Of a DNA stretch of 64,000 nt, positions 30,286 through 41,796 are shown piece by piece. Position numbers and translations under genes: made by a program. Origin of the DNA: Bacteroidales bacterium (GTDB taxonomy: Bacteria > Bacteroidota > Bacteroidia > Bacteroidales > Tenuifilaceae); contig JANYLA010000028.1 of the NCBI GenBank assembly GCA_025361485.1, positions 1 to 64,000 of the forward strand. Direction: 5' to 3'. The notes beneath the pieces were generated by a model. That model saw only the letters and a program-made list of their open reading frames with translations, was not told where the DNA came from and did not search any database. Numbering within the stretch: position 1 is the stretch's first letter; each line of letters opens with the position of its first letter.

Positions 30286-31473
30286 TTACTTAACCGCTAC
30301 TTTTACCAAATCAGCCGCTTCCTGCAACGAAACGGCTGAAGAAACTTTAAGACCCGATTGGTCGATTAGGTCTTTGCCCTCCTTTGCATTTGTTCCCTGT
30401 AAGCGAACAATTACTGGAACTGAAATATTACCGATCTCTTTGTAGGCATCCACAACACCTTGGGCAACTCTATCGCAGCGAACAATTCCTCCAAAAATAT
30501 TTATTAGGATGGCTTTAACATGTGGATCCTTTAAAATTATTCGAAAACCAGCTGCTACAGTTTTTGCATTTGCTCCACCACCAACATCCAGAAAGTTTGC
30601 AGGATCTCCACCTGAAAGTTTAATAATGTCCATGGTAGCCATGGCTAATCCAGCTCCGTTTACCATACAACCAACATTACCATCGAGTTTTACAAAATTC
30701 AAGTTGTTTTCACCCGCCTCAACCTCAGTAGGATCCTCCTCGTCTGTATCGCGCAATAATTCAAGATTGGGATGACGATAAAGGGCGTTATCCTCAATAT
30801 TTACTTTAGCATCGACAGCCCAAATATCTTCATTTGAGGTTTTTACAAGCGGGTTAATCTCTAGTAAAGAGAGATCGTTTTTAATATACGTATCGTACAT
30901 GGCCATTACGCACTTCACCATTTGAGAAAATGCCTTATCCTTTAAACCAAGGTTAAAAGCGATTCTTCTTGCTTGAAAAGCCTGAACACCAATGGGATGA
31001 ATTTCCTCTTTAAATATCAATTCCGGAGTTTGGGCAGCAACTGCCTCAATATCCATCCCTCCTTGAGAAGAATATACGATCATATTTCGACCTGTAGCCC
31101 TATTGAGTAGTATACTAATATAGTACTCCTTAATCTCTGATGGTCCAGATTGGTATATCCCTTGTTGAACTATAATTTTACGAACAAATTTACCGACCGG
31201 GCCAGTTTGGTGAGTTACCAGAGTCATGCCAATAATCTGTTTTGCAAACTTCTCTACCTCCTCAACATTATGGGCAATTTTAACTCCACCGCCTTTACCT
31301 CGTCCTCCAGAATGAATTTGAGCCTTCACAGCAATTTCATCAGTGCCGGTTTGCTCAAAGATTTCCTTTGCACCTTTAGCTGCCTCCTCAGGAGTAAAAG
31401 CAAGAATGCTTAATGGAACTGGAACCCCTGATTCCTGCAATAATTGCTTAGCTTGATATTCGTGAATATTCAT
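30286..31473 (-). CDS. sucC: Succinyl-CoA ligase (ADP-forming) subunit beta
   Basis: MNIHEYQAKQLLQESGVPVP...NGAGLAMATMDIIKLSGGDPANFLDVGGGA. Confidence 0.96.
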   Translation of the reverse strand: MNIHEYQAKQLLQESGVPVPLSILAFTPEEAAKGAKEIFEQTGTDEIAVKAQIHSGGRGKGGGVKIAHNVEEVEKFAKQIIGMTLVTHQTGPVGKFVRKIIVQQGIYQSGPSEIKEYYISILLNRATGRNMIVYSSQGGMDIEAVAAQTPELIFKEEIHPIGVQAFQARRIAFNLGLKDKAFSQMVKCVMAMYDTYIKNDLSLLEINPLVKTSNEDIWAVDAKVNIEDNALYRHPNLELLRDTDEEDPTEVEAGENNLNFVKLDGNVGCMVNGAGLAMATMDIIKLSGGDPANFLDVGGGANAKTVAAGFRIILKDPHVKAILINIFGGIVRCDRVAQGVVDAYKEIGNISVPVIVRLQGTNAKEGKDLIDQSGLKVSSAVSLQEAADLVKVAVK

Positions 31474-31528
31474 AGGATAAATATTTGTTTGGCCAGCCTC
31501 TAAATTACAAAAAAAGGTTTATCTACCT

Positions 31529-32089
31529 TTGCAAAAAACAAAAACAATGACAGATAAAAGAAAACTTGATAATAAAGAGTTAAACCGTAAAACTGTTGAA
31601 GAGTTCAAATACACCTCGAAAACTCCGATTATTGTAGTTCTTGATAACATTCGAAGTCTTAATAATATTGGTTCAGTTTTTAGAACTTCCGATGCTCTAC
31701 TAGTCGAAAAAATCCTCCTTTGTGGAATAACAGGAACACCTCCAAATAATGATATTCATCGAACAGCACTGGGTGCTGAGGATTCAGTAACGTGGGAATA
31801 TTTTGAAAGAACTACAGATGCCATTATAAAACTCAAAGAGGATGGCTATAAAGTGATTTCACTTGAGCAAACGGTTAGCAGCATCGATTTGATGAAATAC
31901 CAACCATCAGTAGAGTATAAATATGCTTTAGTTTTCGGAAACGAACTCCGTGGTGTTGAGCAAGACGTGATTGATCTATCAGACGAATGTATTGAAATTC
32001 CTCAATTTGGAACAAAGCATTCATTCAACATTGCCGTTTCGGCAGGAATTGTGCTATGGGATTTTGTAACCAAAATAGCTGTAAAATAG
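31529..32089 (+). CDS. TrmH/SpoU family RNA methyltransferase
   Basis: VLDNIRSLNNIGSVFRTSDA...ALVFGNELRGVEQDVIDLSDECIEIPQFGTKHSFNIAVSAGI. Confidence 0.92.
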   Translation: MQKTKTMTDKRKLDNKELNRKTVEEFKYTSKTPIIVVLDNIRSLNNIGSVFRTSDALLVEKILLCGITGTPPNNDIHRTALGAEDSVTWEYFERTTDAIIKLKEDGYKVISLEQTVSSIDLMKYQPSVEYKYALVFGNELRGVEQDVIDLSDECIEIPQFGTKHSFNIAVSAGIVLWDFVTKIAVK

Positions 32090-32128
32090 TTTATCCCTTA
32101 TTTATTTTACCCAACAATAAACTATTTA

Positions 32129-32169
32129 TAAAAAAAGAGGCTGCTTGAAAAAGCAGCCTCTTTTTTTAT
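32129..32169. terminator. Bidirectional terminator
   Basis: AAAAAAAGAGGCTGCTTGAAAAAGCAGCCTCTTTTTTT. Confidence 0.85.
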
Positions 32170-32180
32170 AAAAGTGCTAA

Positions 32181-33896
32181 TTACTCAACAATAGCTTTGA
32201 AAGCATCGTTTTGGAAATAGTTACGGAATTCTAAGTCGTTTTTAGCACGAGCTTTTAAAGAAGCGTCTTTACCAAGTGCAGTGCGTAGGTTGTTAAGAAC
32301 CATTGACTCATCAGTCATGCGAGCACCTACAATTGCTAAACCATAAAAACCTTTAGCAGTTTCAACCTTTGTGAAGGTATTTTTAGCAGCATCAATCTTA
32401 TTGGTTAATACCAATGCTAAACCTTGATTGAAAGAATCGGAACCACCTAAATACTCAACAGCAGCTGGGTATTGATTCTTGATGATAGCAATAATACCAA
32501 GATTGTATTTTACATCTGGACCTGCATTAGCAGCTTGAGCAAAAAGTTTCTCAGCACCGTCGATATCACCTTCTAATAAAGCAACACAACCACGATTATT
32601 GATGATTGATGGTTCATTTGAAGTAGCCGCTTTTTCTAAAGCAGGTTTTGCGTTAGCAACATCTTTCTTTAGTAAGTATAGATATGCGATGTTGTTGATA
32701 GCACGAACATCATTGAATTTATCAGCAACTTTCTTATAAACTTCAATTTTCTTGTCAGCGTCACCAATTAAACCAGCAGCATACATAGTTTCTTCTAAAG
32801 TTAAACTGTCATATGTATTGGTGTTAATTTTATTTACTAACTCTTCGTCTGAATAACCAACTAGGTTGATATTAGCAGTCATTTTTGAACGACGTAATTG
32901 AGGAAGAATTTTTTCAGCAAGAACTAAGTATACTTTTGATAAGTTTTTGATTTCTTTTTCACGAACAGCTGGATCTGAATACATTGAAAGAACACGTAAA
33001 ATAAGTTCTTTATCTTGAACATCAGAAGCACCGATTAATGTTTGGAAACCATCCCAGTCTTCGGAGGTAGTTTGAACGGTTACATAATTGGTCGTTTTGG
33101 TATCAACTTTAGCTTTTTTGAAAATATCGGTTAACCATTTTTCAGTGCTCTTACCACGTTCGGTAGAAAGTTTTGCATTATCAGCCTCTGGACCATCTGG
33201 AGATGCGTAAGCAGAAACGCTAACACCTTTAAATTCTTTCTTCTGATCGGCTAAAGTTGCAGTGATGAAATCTTGTAACATCTTAACCTCATCCTTAGTT
33301 AGCTCAGATTTACGAACATCCGCTTTTGAAATAACAAAGTTGATTTGACCATCCTTCTTATCAGGAACAACTCTAACGAATTTATTATCCTTCATCATGG
33401 TTGGCTTAGGATCGATATCAACTAGCTTATAGGTAGCTAAAACGCCTTTCCCTAATTTATAAGGAGCATCGAAAGGGATTTTCTTATCCTTATAGGTAAT
33501 TACAAAACGTAGTTCAAGCTCTGAACTGAACATTTCGTCTTTATAGTCAAATTCAATTTCAGTTTTAAAGCTTCCACCAGCTTCATAGTTGATAACTTGA
33601 TTGTTTGCTTGAACATCCTCGCCTTGTAAAACTTTTACTGCAAGAGGAAGTTCACCACCTTGGTAAACCAATACTGGAGTTACATCAACAATAGCTTTTT
33701 TGTTAAAATACTTTGCAGGTATTACGCCTTCAATAGTTGCTTTAACTTTATTGCCATGAACCTCGAGAGGATTTGGTGTTAATGTAAACTTTACTCCTTC
33801 TGGGAGTTGTTTCATCTTTTCAACCCCACCGCAGCCAATTAAAATAAGGGCAGCTACAGCGATGAATGCTAGATGTTGAAACCTGATTCTTTTCAT
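32181..33896 (-). CDS. Bacteroidetes lipoprotein with OmpA-like middle and C-terminal TPR region
   Basis: Lipobox (ALILIGCGG), SVSAYASPDGPEADNAKLSTERGKS (OmpA-like), TPR-like C-terminus. Confidence 0.75.
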   Translation of the reverse strand: MKRIRFQHLAFIAVAALILIGCGGVEKMKQLPEGVKFTLTPNPLEVHGNKVKATIEGVIPAKYFNKKAIVDVTPVLVYQGGELPLAVKVLQGEDVQANNQVINYEAGGSFKTEIEFDYKDEMFSSELELRFVITYKDKKIPFDAPYKLGKGVLATYKLVDIDPKPTMMKDNKFVRVVPDKKDGQINFVISKADVRKSELTKDEVKMLQDFITATLADQKKEFKGVSVSAYASPDGPEADNAKLSTERGKSTEKWLTDIFKKAKVDTKTTNYVTVQTTSEDWDGFQTLIGASDVQDKELILRVLSMYSDPAVREKEIKNLSKVYLVLAEKILPQLRRSKMTANINLVGYSDEELVNKINTNTYDSLTLEETMYAAGLIGDADKKIEVYKKVADKFNDVRAINNIAYLYLLKKDVANAKPALEKAATSNEPSIINNRGCVALLEGDIDGAEKLFAQAANAGPDVKYNLGIIAIIKNQYPAAVEYLGGSDSFNQGLALVLTNKIDAAKNTFTKVETAKGFYGLAIVGARMTDESMVLNNLRTALGKDASLKARAKNDLEFRNYFQNDAFKAIVE

Positions 33897-34006
33897 ATTC
33901 TACGTATTTTTTGTTTGGTTTTTCTTGTTTATGTATAATGACTTACAAACATACTACTCTTTTATCAAAAAAAGAAAGGATATGTTTTAAAAAATTGAAA
34001 CCATCA

Positions 34007-34636
34007 CTAGAAAGTAACCATATGTACTCCCTTTAAATAGCTTTGGTCAAAAATAACTTCTTTAAGTTTAAGATAATCAGCATTGTTTGAAACAAAATCG
34101 ATGTTGGTTGTATCTATAACTAAAAAGGTATACTCGGGGTGTTGTTTAAAAAAATCGAAGTAGCCTTTCTGTATCTCATCAAGATACTCCGCAGTAATTG
34201 TTTGTTCATAGTCCCTGCCGCGTTTATGGATATTCTCCAATAGCTGATTGGTGGGAAGGTGAAGATAAACGTAAAGTTCGGGTTTAGGTATAGAATTATA
34301 TATAATCTCGAATATCTGCCGATATAAATTATATTCATCGCCGCTCAATGTATTTTTGGCAAAAATGAGCGATTTCATGAAAAAATAATCGGCAATCATC
34401 AAGGGTTGAAAAAGTGAAACAGATCTCAAATCTTCATTAAGTTGTTTATACCTATCGGCTAAAAATGAGAGTTCTAGAGTAAAACTAAAACGCTCGGGAT
34501 TACTATAAAACTTGGGTAAAAAAGGGTTATCGGCAAATCGTTCGAGTACAAGTTTAGCATTAAAATCTTGTGCTAATCTTGTAGCAAGCGTTGTCTTTCC
34601 TGCACCAATATTACCTTCTATTACTAAGTATTGCAT
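34007..34636 (-). CDS. Deoxynucleoside kinase
   Basis: YLVIEGNIGAGKTTLATRLAQDF...RGRDYEQTITAEYLDEIQKGY. Confidence 0.92.
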   Translation of the reverse strand: MQYLVIEGNIGAGKTTLATRLAQDFNAKLVLERFADNPFLPKFYSNPERFSFTLELSFLADRYKQLNEDLRSVSLFQPLMIADYFFMKSLIFAKNTLSGDEYNLYRQIFEIIYNSIPKPELYVYLHLPTNQLLENIHKRGRDYEQTITAEYLDEIQKGYFDFFKQHPEYTFLVIDTTNIDFVSNNADYLKLKEVIFDQSYLKGVHMVTF

Positions 34637-34662
34637 ACTATACTGTTGGAAAGCGAATAAAA

Positions 34663-34686
34663 AAGGAGTTGGTTTCCCAACTCCTT
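34663..34686. terminator. Hairpin between deoxynucleoside kinase and prolyl oligopeptidase genes
   Basis: AAGGAGTTGGTTTCCCAACTCCTT. Confidence 0.65.
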
Positions 34687-34706
34687 GAATATATTATTGT
34701 TAAAAC

Positions 34707-36821
34707 TTATTTCTTCAGTTCTTCACCTAAATTGTAAAATGTAAAGGAGTATATGTCGGTTGCCTCATCAATTAATATTGATGTTGGAGTTCCAGCTCCA
34801 TGACCTGCTCTTGTTTGAATTCTTATCAAAGAAGGGTTTCGGCTATGGCGCTGCTTATCCTGAACAGTGGCAATGTACTTAAATGAATGCGCTGGTACAA
34901 CTCTATCGTCTCTATCGGCTGTAGTAACCATAATAGCAGGGTAACGAACCCCTGAGCGAACATTATGCAATGGAGAATACTTGTACAAATTGACGAACTG
35001 TATTGAATCCGCACTCGATCCAAAATCATTTACCCATAAACCTCCAATGGTAAACTTGTCGAAACGAATCATATCCATTACGCCAACCTCAGGCAATGCA
35101 ACTTTAAATAGTTCAGGACGTTGATTTACAACAGCGCCTATCAACAAACCACCATTCGAGGCACCTTCTATTGCTAATTTCCTAGGTGAAGTATATTTTT
35201 CTTTTATCAGATATTCGGCGGCAGCAATAAAATCATCAAACACGTTTTGCTTATTGAGTTTAGTTCCTGATTTATACCAATTTTCACCGTATTCTCCTCC
35301 GCCCCTGATATTAGCTTGTGCATAGATTCCACCATTCTCTAACCACAATAATCGGTCAGGGCTAAAATATGGAAGTAAACTTACGTTAAATCCACCATAT
35401 CCATAAAGGAGGGTTGGGTTTTTGCCATTCAAAACAACTCCCTTCTTACAGACGATAAACATTGGAACCGAAGTTCCATCATTGCTTGTATAGAATACCT
35501 GCTTGGTTTCATAATCATCAAAGTTGAAGTTAATTGTTGGCTTGAAATACTCCGACGATGTATTCGTGTTAACATTATACTTGTATACAATAGTTGGTAT
35601 GGTAAAAGATGAAAATGAGTAAAAAGCCAATGAATCCTCAAGGTTTCCGTTTATACCATTAAACTTACCAAGGGTTGGAAAATTTATTTTATTAATCATT
35701 TCACCTTCGAGGTTGTAGACTTCTACTTTGCTTTTTGCATCCTCAATATAGTTCGCAACTATCTTACCACCTATTAAATAGCAACTTTCTAGCACCTCTT
35801 TTTTCTCAGGTAAAATATCTCGCCAATTTCCAACGTCAAGAGTATTAACATTTATTTTAATAAGTTTATATTTAGGAGCCCTATAGTTGGTTAGCACAAT
35901 AATATTATCATTTATATCGTCGAGCACTTTATATTCAAATTCGTAACCGGTAGTGAGCTTAACGAATCCATCGTTGCGAGTTAAATTCTTAATATAAAGT
36001 GAATTCCCGTAGGTTGATTCAGCTTCATAAATAATCAGATACTTTTCATTGCTTGTAACCTGTGTGGTAAAAATCAATGATGGAACAGTACTGTTTCCTA
36101 GAAAAGCCTCATCCTTTTCCTGTGAATCTCCTATTTTGTGGTAGTATACTTTTTGGTACTGATTAACACCAACCATCCCTTTACCATCCTTTGGTGCATC
36201 GTAACGGCTATAGAAGAATCCGTTTTTAAACCATGACATCTCTGAGAATTTAACCCAATTTATCTCATCTTTTAAATCATTTCCAGTTGAAATTTCCAAA
36301 ACCTTTATTTTCCTCCAATCTGAACCTCCATCGGCTATGGCATAGGCGAGATATTTTCCGTCTTTTGAAACGCTAATATCAGAAACTGCAATGGTTCCAT
36401 CAGCGCTAAGTTTGTTAGGATCTAGAATAATCCTAGGCTCTGATTCTATTGTTTCTTGAATGTATAAAACGCTTTGGTTCTGACTGGGTTCTTTCTTGTA
36501 GAAAAAATACTTTCCACCTTCCTTAAATGGCGCAGACTTAGTTGTATAGTTCCAAAGTTCTGTCAATCTCTCTTTGATATTATTCCTAAAAGAAATCTTA
36601 CTTAGGTAATCATTGGTAACTGTATTCTCCTCTTTTACCCATTCTGCAACTTCTGCTGTTGAGTCGTTTTCAAGCCAACGATAAGGATCGTGCACTTTAA
36701 CACCAAAGTAAGTGTCGACTACATCAACCTTTTTAGTTTTTGGGTATGATGCTCCATTTCTGTGACAGGATACAGAAATTAGTAAAATTGCGATCAGAAA
36801 TATGGGGATTAACTTTTTCAT
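34707..36821 (-). CDS. Prolyl oligopeptidase family serine protease (S9A)
   Basis: DPYRWLENDSTAEV...LLYGYGGFNVSLLPYFSP...EGASNGGLLIGAVVNQRPELF...RAGHGAGTPTS. Confidence 0.95.
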   Translation of the reverse strand: MKKLIPIFLIAILLISVSCHRNGASYPKTKKVDVVDTYFGVKVHDPYRWLENDSTAEVAEWVKEENTVTNDYLSKISFRNNIKERLTELWNYTTKSAPFKEGGKYFFYKKEPSQNQSVLYIQETIESEPRIILDPNKLSADGTIAVSDISVSKDGKYLAYAIADGGSDWRKIKVLEISTGNDLKDEINWVKFSEMSWFKNGFFYSRYDAPKDGKGMVGVNQYQKVYYHKIGDSQEKDEAFLGNSTVPSLIFTTQVTSNEKYLIIYEAESTYGNSLYIKNLTRNDGFVKLTTGYEFEYKVLDDINDNIIVLTNYRAPKYKLIKINVNTLDVGNWRDILPEKKEVLESCYLIGGKIVANYIEDAKSKVEVYNLEGEMINKINFPTLGKFNGINGNLEDSLAFYSFSSFTIPTIVYKYNVNTNTSSEYFKPTINFNFDDYETKQVFYTSNDGTSVPMFIVCKKGVVLNGKNPTLLYGYGGFNVSLLPYFSPDRLLWLENGGIYAQANIRGGGEYGENWYKSGTKLNKQNVFDDFIAAAEYLIKEKYTSPRKLAIEGASNGGLLIGAVVNQRPELFKVALPEVGVMDMIRFDKFTIGGLWVNDFGSSADSIQFVNLYKYSPLHNVRSGVRYPAIMVTTADRDDRVVPAHSFKYIATVQDKQRHSRNPSLIRIQTRAGHGAGTPTSILIDEATDIYSFTFYNLGEELKK

Positions 36822-36956
36822 AGAAGTTAAAATTTTCAGTTACTTACTTTGTTGATTTACAAAAATACAATAATGTTTTAAATATAATAATTTGTTGTGA
36901 GGTTGATTTAATAATTCATTACAATTGACAACTTAAAATTGAACTTTTTAGAAACA

Positions 36957-36984
36957 AAAAAAGGAGGTCGCCCTCCTTTTTCAT
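36957..36984 (-). terminator. Intrinsic terminator after pnp
   Basis: AAAAAAGGAGGTCGCCCTCCTTTTT. Confidence 0.75.
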
Positions 36985-36998
36985 AATCAAATAATATA

Positions 36999-39149
36999 CT
37001 ATTCGCTTTTCTTTTCTATTTCTGGATTATTTCTTACTGGTTTAGGAAGTAATGCTTTACGTGATAGTTTATATTTACCTGATTTTTGATCGATCTCGAT
37101 AAGTTTAACTTCAACCATATCACCTTCTTTAAGCACATCTTCAACTTTCTCAACACGGTTCCAATCAATCTCAGAGATATGAAGTAATCCATCTTTACCC
37201 GGCATTATCTCAATAAAAGCACCGAAAGCAAGGATAGATTTAACTTTACCTTTGTAAATTTCTCCAACCTCAGGTACTGCAACAATGCCTTTTATCCATC
37301 TTACTGCGGCATCGCGTGATTCTGCATTTATTGCAAATACATTAACAATACCGCTATTGTTAACCTCTTCAATATTGATGGTTGCACCTGTTTCGCGTTG
37401 AATTTCTTGGATTACCTTACCACCTGGGCCGATTACACCGCCAATTGATTCGCGAGGTATCATAAACTGCTCCATGCGTGGTGCATGAGGTTTAAGATCA
37501 GCCTTTGGTTCAGAGATAACCTCCATCATTTTACCTAAAATATGAAGTCTTCCTTCATGTGCTTGTTGAAGGGCTTTTGCAAGAACTTCGTATGGAAGAC
37601 CGTCAACCTTGATATCCATTTGGGTTGCCGTTATACCATCTTTGGTTCCAGCAACTTTAAAGTCCATATCGCCAAGATGATCCTCGTCGCCAAGAATATC
37701 GGATAAAACTGCAAATTTATTGCTTTTGCCATCGGTGATCAAACCCATAGCAATACCCGAAACAGGTTTCTTCATTTTAATACCAGCATCCATTAACGCT
37801 AATGTACCAGCGCAAACAGTTGCCATAGATGATGAGCCGTTTGATTCAAGAATATCGCTTACAATTCGAACTGCATAAGGATTCTCTGGCGGAGTAGGAA
37901 CCATACTCTTTAACGCACGATGGGCAAGGTTTCCATGACCAATTTCGCGGCGACTCAAACCGCGTGCAGCCTTTGCTTCACCGGTTGAAAATGGAGGGAA
38001 ATTATAATGTAATGTAAACTTCTCAGTTCCTTTTACGAGTACCTCATCGAGCATTTTTTCGTCGAGTTTAGTACCAAGAGTAACTGATGTAAGCGATTGC
38101 GTTTCACCACGAGTGAAAAGAGCTGAACCATGTGTCATTGGTAAGAAATCAACCTCACAGGTGATAGTTCTAATCTCGTCGGTTTTACGTCCATCTAAAC
38201 GAACGCCATCGTTAAGAATCATATTACGCATAGCTTCCTTCTCAACCGAATGGTAATAACGATTAACTAGGAATGTTTTCGCTTTGCGATCCTCTTCGGT
38301 CATCGTATCGATAAACTCTTTTTTAACAGCCGAGAAAGCATCGGATCGTTCGTGCTTTGGAAGCACTGATTTTGCCACTTTATAAACTTTATCGTAGCAA
38401 AATTTATGAACAGCTGCTTTTAGCTCTTCATCATTGGTTTCATGGCAATATGTGCGCTTAACAACGCCTAATTCTTTTGCTAACTCAATTTGAGCAGTAC
38501 ACTGTTTCTTAATCGCTTCGTGAGCAACTTTAATGGCTTCGAGCATTTCTGCTTCAGATACTTCTTTCATCTCACCCTCAACCATCAAAATATTATCATA
38601 GGTTGCGCCTACAAGCATATCAAGATCAGCGGTAGCTAGCTCCGTAAATGAAGGATTAATAACGAATTTACCTTTAATTCGGGCAACTCTTACTTCGGAG
38701 ATTGGTCCGTGGAATGGAATGTCAGAAATGGTTAAAGCTGCCGATGCAGCAAGGCCGGCAAGCGCATCGGGCATGATATCTTTTTCTGCTGAGATCAAGT
38801 TTATAGTAACAAATGTTTCAGCATGAAAATCTTCTGGGAAAAGTGGTCGTAAAGCACGATCTATAAGCCGTGAAACTAGTATTTCAGAATCACCTGGTCT
38901 TGCTTCTCTTTTCATAAAACCACCAGGGAATCGACCATTGGCAGCATATTTTTCTTTGTATTCTACGCTAAGGGGCATAAAATCGACATCTTCCTTAGCT
39001 TCTTTCGCGCTTACCACCGTGGCAAGTAGCATGGTATTACCCATTCGAAGAACAATAGATCCATCGGCTTGCTTAGCAAGTTTACCGGTTTCGAGGGTGA
39101 TAACACGTCCATCACCCAAATCAATCGTTTTCTGTACAACTTTAAACAT
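36999..39149 (-). CDS. pnp: Polyribonucleotide nucleotidyltransferase
   Basis: RNase PH repeats, KH ([31 protein letters not shown]) and S1 domain. Confidence 0.97.
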   Translation of the reverse strand: MFKVVQKTIDLGDGRVITLETGKLAKQADGSIVLRMGNTMLLATVVSAKEAKEDVDFMPLSVEYKEKYAANGRFPGGFMKREARPGDSEILVSRLIDRALRPLFPEDFHAETFVTINLISAEKDIMPDALAGLAASAALTISDIPFHGPISEVRVARIKGKFVINPSFTELATADLDMLVGATYDNILMVEGEMKEVSEAEMLEAIKVAHEAIKKQCTAQIELAKELGVVKRTYCHETNDEELKAAVHKFCYDKVYKVAKSVLPKHERSDAFSAVKKEFIDTMTEEDRKAKTFLVNRYYHSVEKEAMRNMILNDGVRLDGRKTDEIRTITCEVDFLPMTHGSALFTRGETQSLTSVTLGTKLDEKMLDEVLVKGTEKFTLHYNFPPFSTGEAKAARGLSRREIGHGNLAHRALKSMVPTPPENPYAVRIVSDILESNGSSSMATVCAGTLALMDAGIKMKKPVSGIAMGLITDGKSNKFAVLSDILGDEDHLGDMDFKVAGTKDGITATQMDIKVDGLPYEVLAKALQQAHEGRLHILGKMMEVISEPKADLKPHAPRMEQFMIPRESIGGVIGPGGKVIQEIQRETGATINIEEVNNSGIVNVFAINAESRDAAVRWIKGIVAVPEVGEIYKGKVKSILAFGAFIEIMPGKDGLLHISEIDWNRVEKVEDVLKEGDMVEVKLIEIDQKSGKYKLSRKALLPKPVRNNPEIEKKSE

Positions 39150-39245
39150 ACAATAATTCTTAAGTAAAAATGAATATTAAAATATAGATATTACAACACA
39201 AATATTTTTAATCGACAAAGAACTTTTAACTGGTTACTAAATTAC

Positions 39246-39279
39246 AAAAAAGGGCAATCCTCGAATTGCCCTTTTCTTT
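39246..39279 (-). terminator. Intrinsic terminator after rpsO
   Basis: AAAAAAGGGCAATCCTCGAATTGCCCTTTTC. Confidence 0.8.
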
Positions 39280-39282
39280 TTT

Positions 39283-39555
39283 TTACTTTCTCAAGTTTAG
39301 CGCCTTTATAATAGCACGATATCTTTCGACATCACGTTCCTTAAGATAATCGAGTAGCCGTCTCCGCTTACCCACTAGCTTCAGCAGAGCACGTTGAGTT
39401 CCATAATCTTTCCTATGGGTTTTCAGGTGATCTGTGAGGTGGCTAATACGGTATGAAAATAGCGCAATCTGTCCCTCAGGGGATCCAGTATCGGTATTAG
39501 ACTTTCCGTACTCGGTAAAAAATTCCAACTTCTTGTCTGCAGTCAAATAGTTCAT
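39283..39555 (-). CDS. rpsO: 30S ribosomal protein S15
   Basis: DTGSPEGQIALFSYRISHLTDHLKTHRKDYGTQRALLKLVGKRRRLLDYLK. Confidence 0.97.
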   Translation of the reverse strand: MNYLTADKKLEFFTEYGKSNTDTGSPEGQIALFSYRISHLTDHLKTHRKDYGTQRALLKLVGKRRRLLDYLKERDVERYRAIIKALNLRK

Positions 39556-39712
39556 AACACTGATAATTAGTGGGTATTTAAATGCGTAATTTGAGGCGCA
39601 AAGATATAACTTATTTTGGAAATAAAAATGCCAGTCGTAACATATATTATTTACAACACATTTAAACCTACTGCAATTAGAAGGATTCAGGCGGTTTTAT
39701 TTGTAAAGAAAA

Positions 39713-40627
39713 TTATGAACAGCCCTTTGTAGCATCAAGAATATTTAAATGCTCTTTTAAACTTTGGATTGAATGAGACAGCGGTTTTGGTTTAAAACCA
39801 ATAAGATTTATTGCTTTAGAAATATTAAGGCTTGAATCAAGCGGTCTTCTTGCTGCTTCGGCTAGTTCAAGTGTTGAAGTTGATAAAAGCAAGGAATCAT
39901 CGTAGCCAAAGACTTTGGCAATTTGCTTGGCAAAATCAAAGACAGATATTTTTTCATCCCCCGAAATATGAAAAATTCCGCCGACCCTTTTTTCAGCTAA
40001 TTTTATCAATGCATCAGCTAATTCCTCGGCATTGGTTGGTGTTCGAAACTGATCGAATGGTAATTTATAGGGTTTCCCATTTTTAAGATGATCGATAACC
40101 TTTAGTGCAATATTTGGGCGCGATAGATGCTCGTCGCATCCGAATACCAGAGCGGTTCGAACAATAGTAGCTCCAATATTCAATTCAAGAATACTTTTTT
40201 CGGCCTCTACCTTTGTTTCACCATAGTATGATACTGGTGATGTGGAGTCTTCTTCAGTATAATCACCTTTTTTGCCATCAAACACAAAATCGGACGAAAT
40301 GAAAATCATATGAGTACCGTAATCCCTACATGCGGTAGCAAGTCGAACGGTAGCTTCGACATTAATTTTACTGCTGCTATACCTATCAACCTCGCAGGCA
40401 TCGGGACTTGCCATTGCCGCACAGTGAATAAGAACATCTGGTCTTATTGTTTCTATCAACTTATTAACATCGGAGTAAACAAGGTTAACAGTAAAAAAAT
40501 TGACATCGGGGCCAAACTGCACTCTTTTTTGAGAAGTGGCAAATATTTGATGCTCCTTCTTCTTAATGAGTAAACGAATAGTTTTTCGTCCAATCAAACC
40601 ATTTGCACCTGTAATGAGAATTTTCAA
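39713..40627 (-). CDS. RmlD-like SDR family sugar-nucleotide reductase
   Basis: MKILITGANGLIGRKTIRLL...PDVLIHCAAMASPDACE...YYGETKVEAEKSIL. Confidence 0.85.
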   Translation of the reverse strand: MKILITGANGLIGRKTIRLLIKKKEHQIFATSQKRVQFGPDVNFFTVNLVYSDVNKLIETIRPDVLIHCAAMASPDACEVDRYSSSKINVEATVRLATACRDYGTHMIFISSDFVFDGKKGDYTEEDSTSPVSYYGETKVEAEKSILELNIGATIVRTALVFGCDEHLSRPNIALKVIDHLKNGKPYKLPFDQFRTPTNAEELADALIKLAEKRVGGIFHISGDEKISVFDFAKQIAKVFGYDDSLLLSTSTLELAEAARRPLDSSLNISKAINLIGFKPKPLSHSIQSLKEHLNILDATKGCS

Positions 40628-40715
40628 GCTAAAGAGGTTTTGTTTTATATTATTAATATGTAAAAATAAAAAAATCTAAATCATCTGGTTTAAAATTGAT
40701 CATCACTTCTTCAAA

Positions 40716-41738
40716 CTATTCTAAAATGCTACCGCTCATAATATCCTTTAATTGCCAAACCTGCTCCCGTGTCCCTAATACAAAGAGTTTATCGCCTGTT
40801 TCGAGTTTTGTTTCGGTCGGAGGGTTAAGAACGTATTGCTTATTTATAGATTTTAATCCTATAATATTAGCCCCTAACATATCTTTAATTTTAATGCTTC
40901 CAATAGTTCTGTTTTCGGGACCATGCTTCGTCTTAGTTAATTGAATCTCGTAAAGTGATACATCGCCTGAACGTTGAAGCATAATATTTTCGATAAACTC
41001 ATGAATATCGGGATGAATTATAAGTTTCGCCATCTTTTGCCCGCCAACTTTATCAGGCAAAATAACATTGGTTGCACCTGCTAATTTTAATTTTTTATCG
41101 TTAGCAATGGCTGATGCTCTGCTTATTATTGTCAGATTTGGATTCATCTCCCTAGCAGTAATTACAACAAAAAGATTATCGGCATCGCTGGCCATAGCGG
41201 TTATAAGCGCTCGGGCCCTTTCTACCCCAGCATTGCTAAGTATTTTATCCTCCGTTGCATCGCCTTGAACGTAAAGTATATTTTCATTATCAAGCACATA
41301 TTGAATAACTTTAGGTCGATTATCGATCACAACAACCGGAATGTTGTGTAATAAGAGCTCCTCAACAGCCTGAGATCCGTTACGACCATATCCCACAACA
41401 ATAACATGATCCTTTATTTTACTAATCTGCTTTTCCACTTTCGTACTGAATTTAAGATTACTTACTACATTCTCAACAAGATATTTTGAGATAACAGCTA
41501 CAGCAAAGGCATAAATTCCTAAGCTTAGAATGATTAGAACAACTGTAAACCACATACCTGCCGTAGAAAGTGGGTGTACCTCACGGAATCCAACCGTTCC
41601 CATAGTAATTACAGTCATATAAACCGCTTCCGAAAAGGTGTACCCCTCGATTACCATGTACCCCGCTAAACCAAAAATAATTCCGCTGAAAAGAAATGAT
41701 AAAGCAATTAATGCGGAACGTTTACTGTGTATTTCCAT
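40716..41738 (-). CDS. Potassium channel protein with TrkA-N/TrkA-C domains
   Basis: Pore TVITMGTVGFREVHPLS; VIVVGYGRNGSQAVEELL Rossmann motif; C-terminal TrkA-C. Confidence 0.92.
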   Translation of the reverse strand: MEIHSKRSALIALSFLFSGIIFGLAGYMVIEGYTFSEAVYMTVITMGTVGFREVHPLSTAGMWFTVVLIILSLGIYAFAVAVISKYLVENVVSNLKFSTKVEKQISKIKDHVIVVGYGRNGSQAVEELLLHNIPVVVIDNRPKVIQYVLDNENILYVQGDATEDKILSNAGVERARALITAMASDADNLFVVITAREMNPNLTIISRASAIANDKKLKLAGATNVILPDKVGGQKMAKLIIHPDIHEFIENIMLQRSGDVSLYEIQLTKTKHGPENRTIGSIKIKDMLGANIIGLKSINKQYVLNPPTETKLETGDKLFVLGTREQVWQLKDIMSGSILE

Positions 41739-41796
41739 GGTTTAATGTTGAATAGATACTTTCAAGGCTTAGGTTCAATTTATTATTTCTCAGGTT

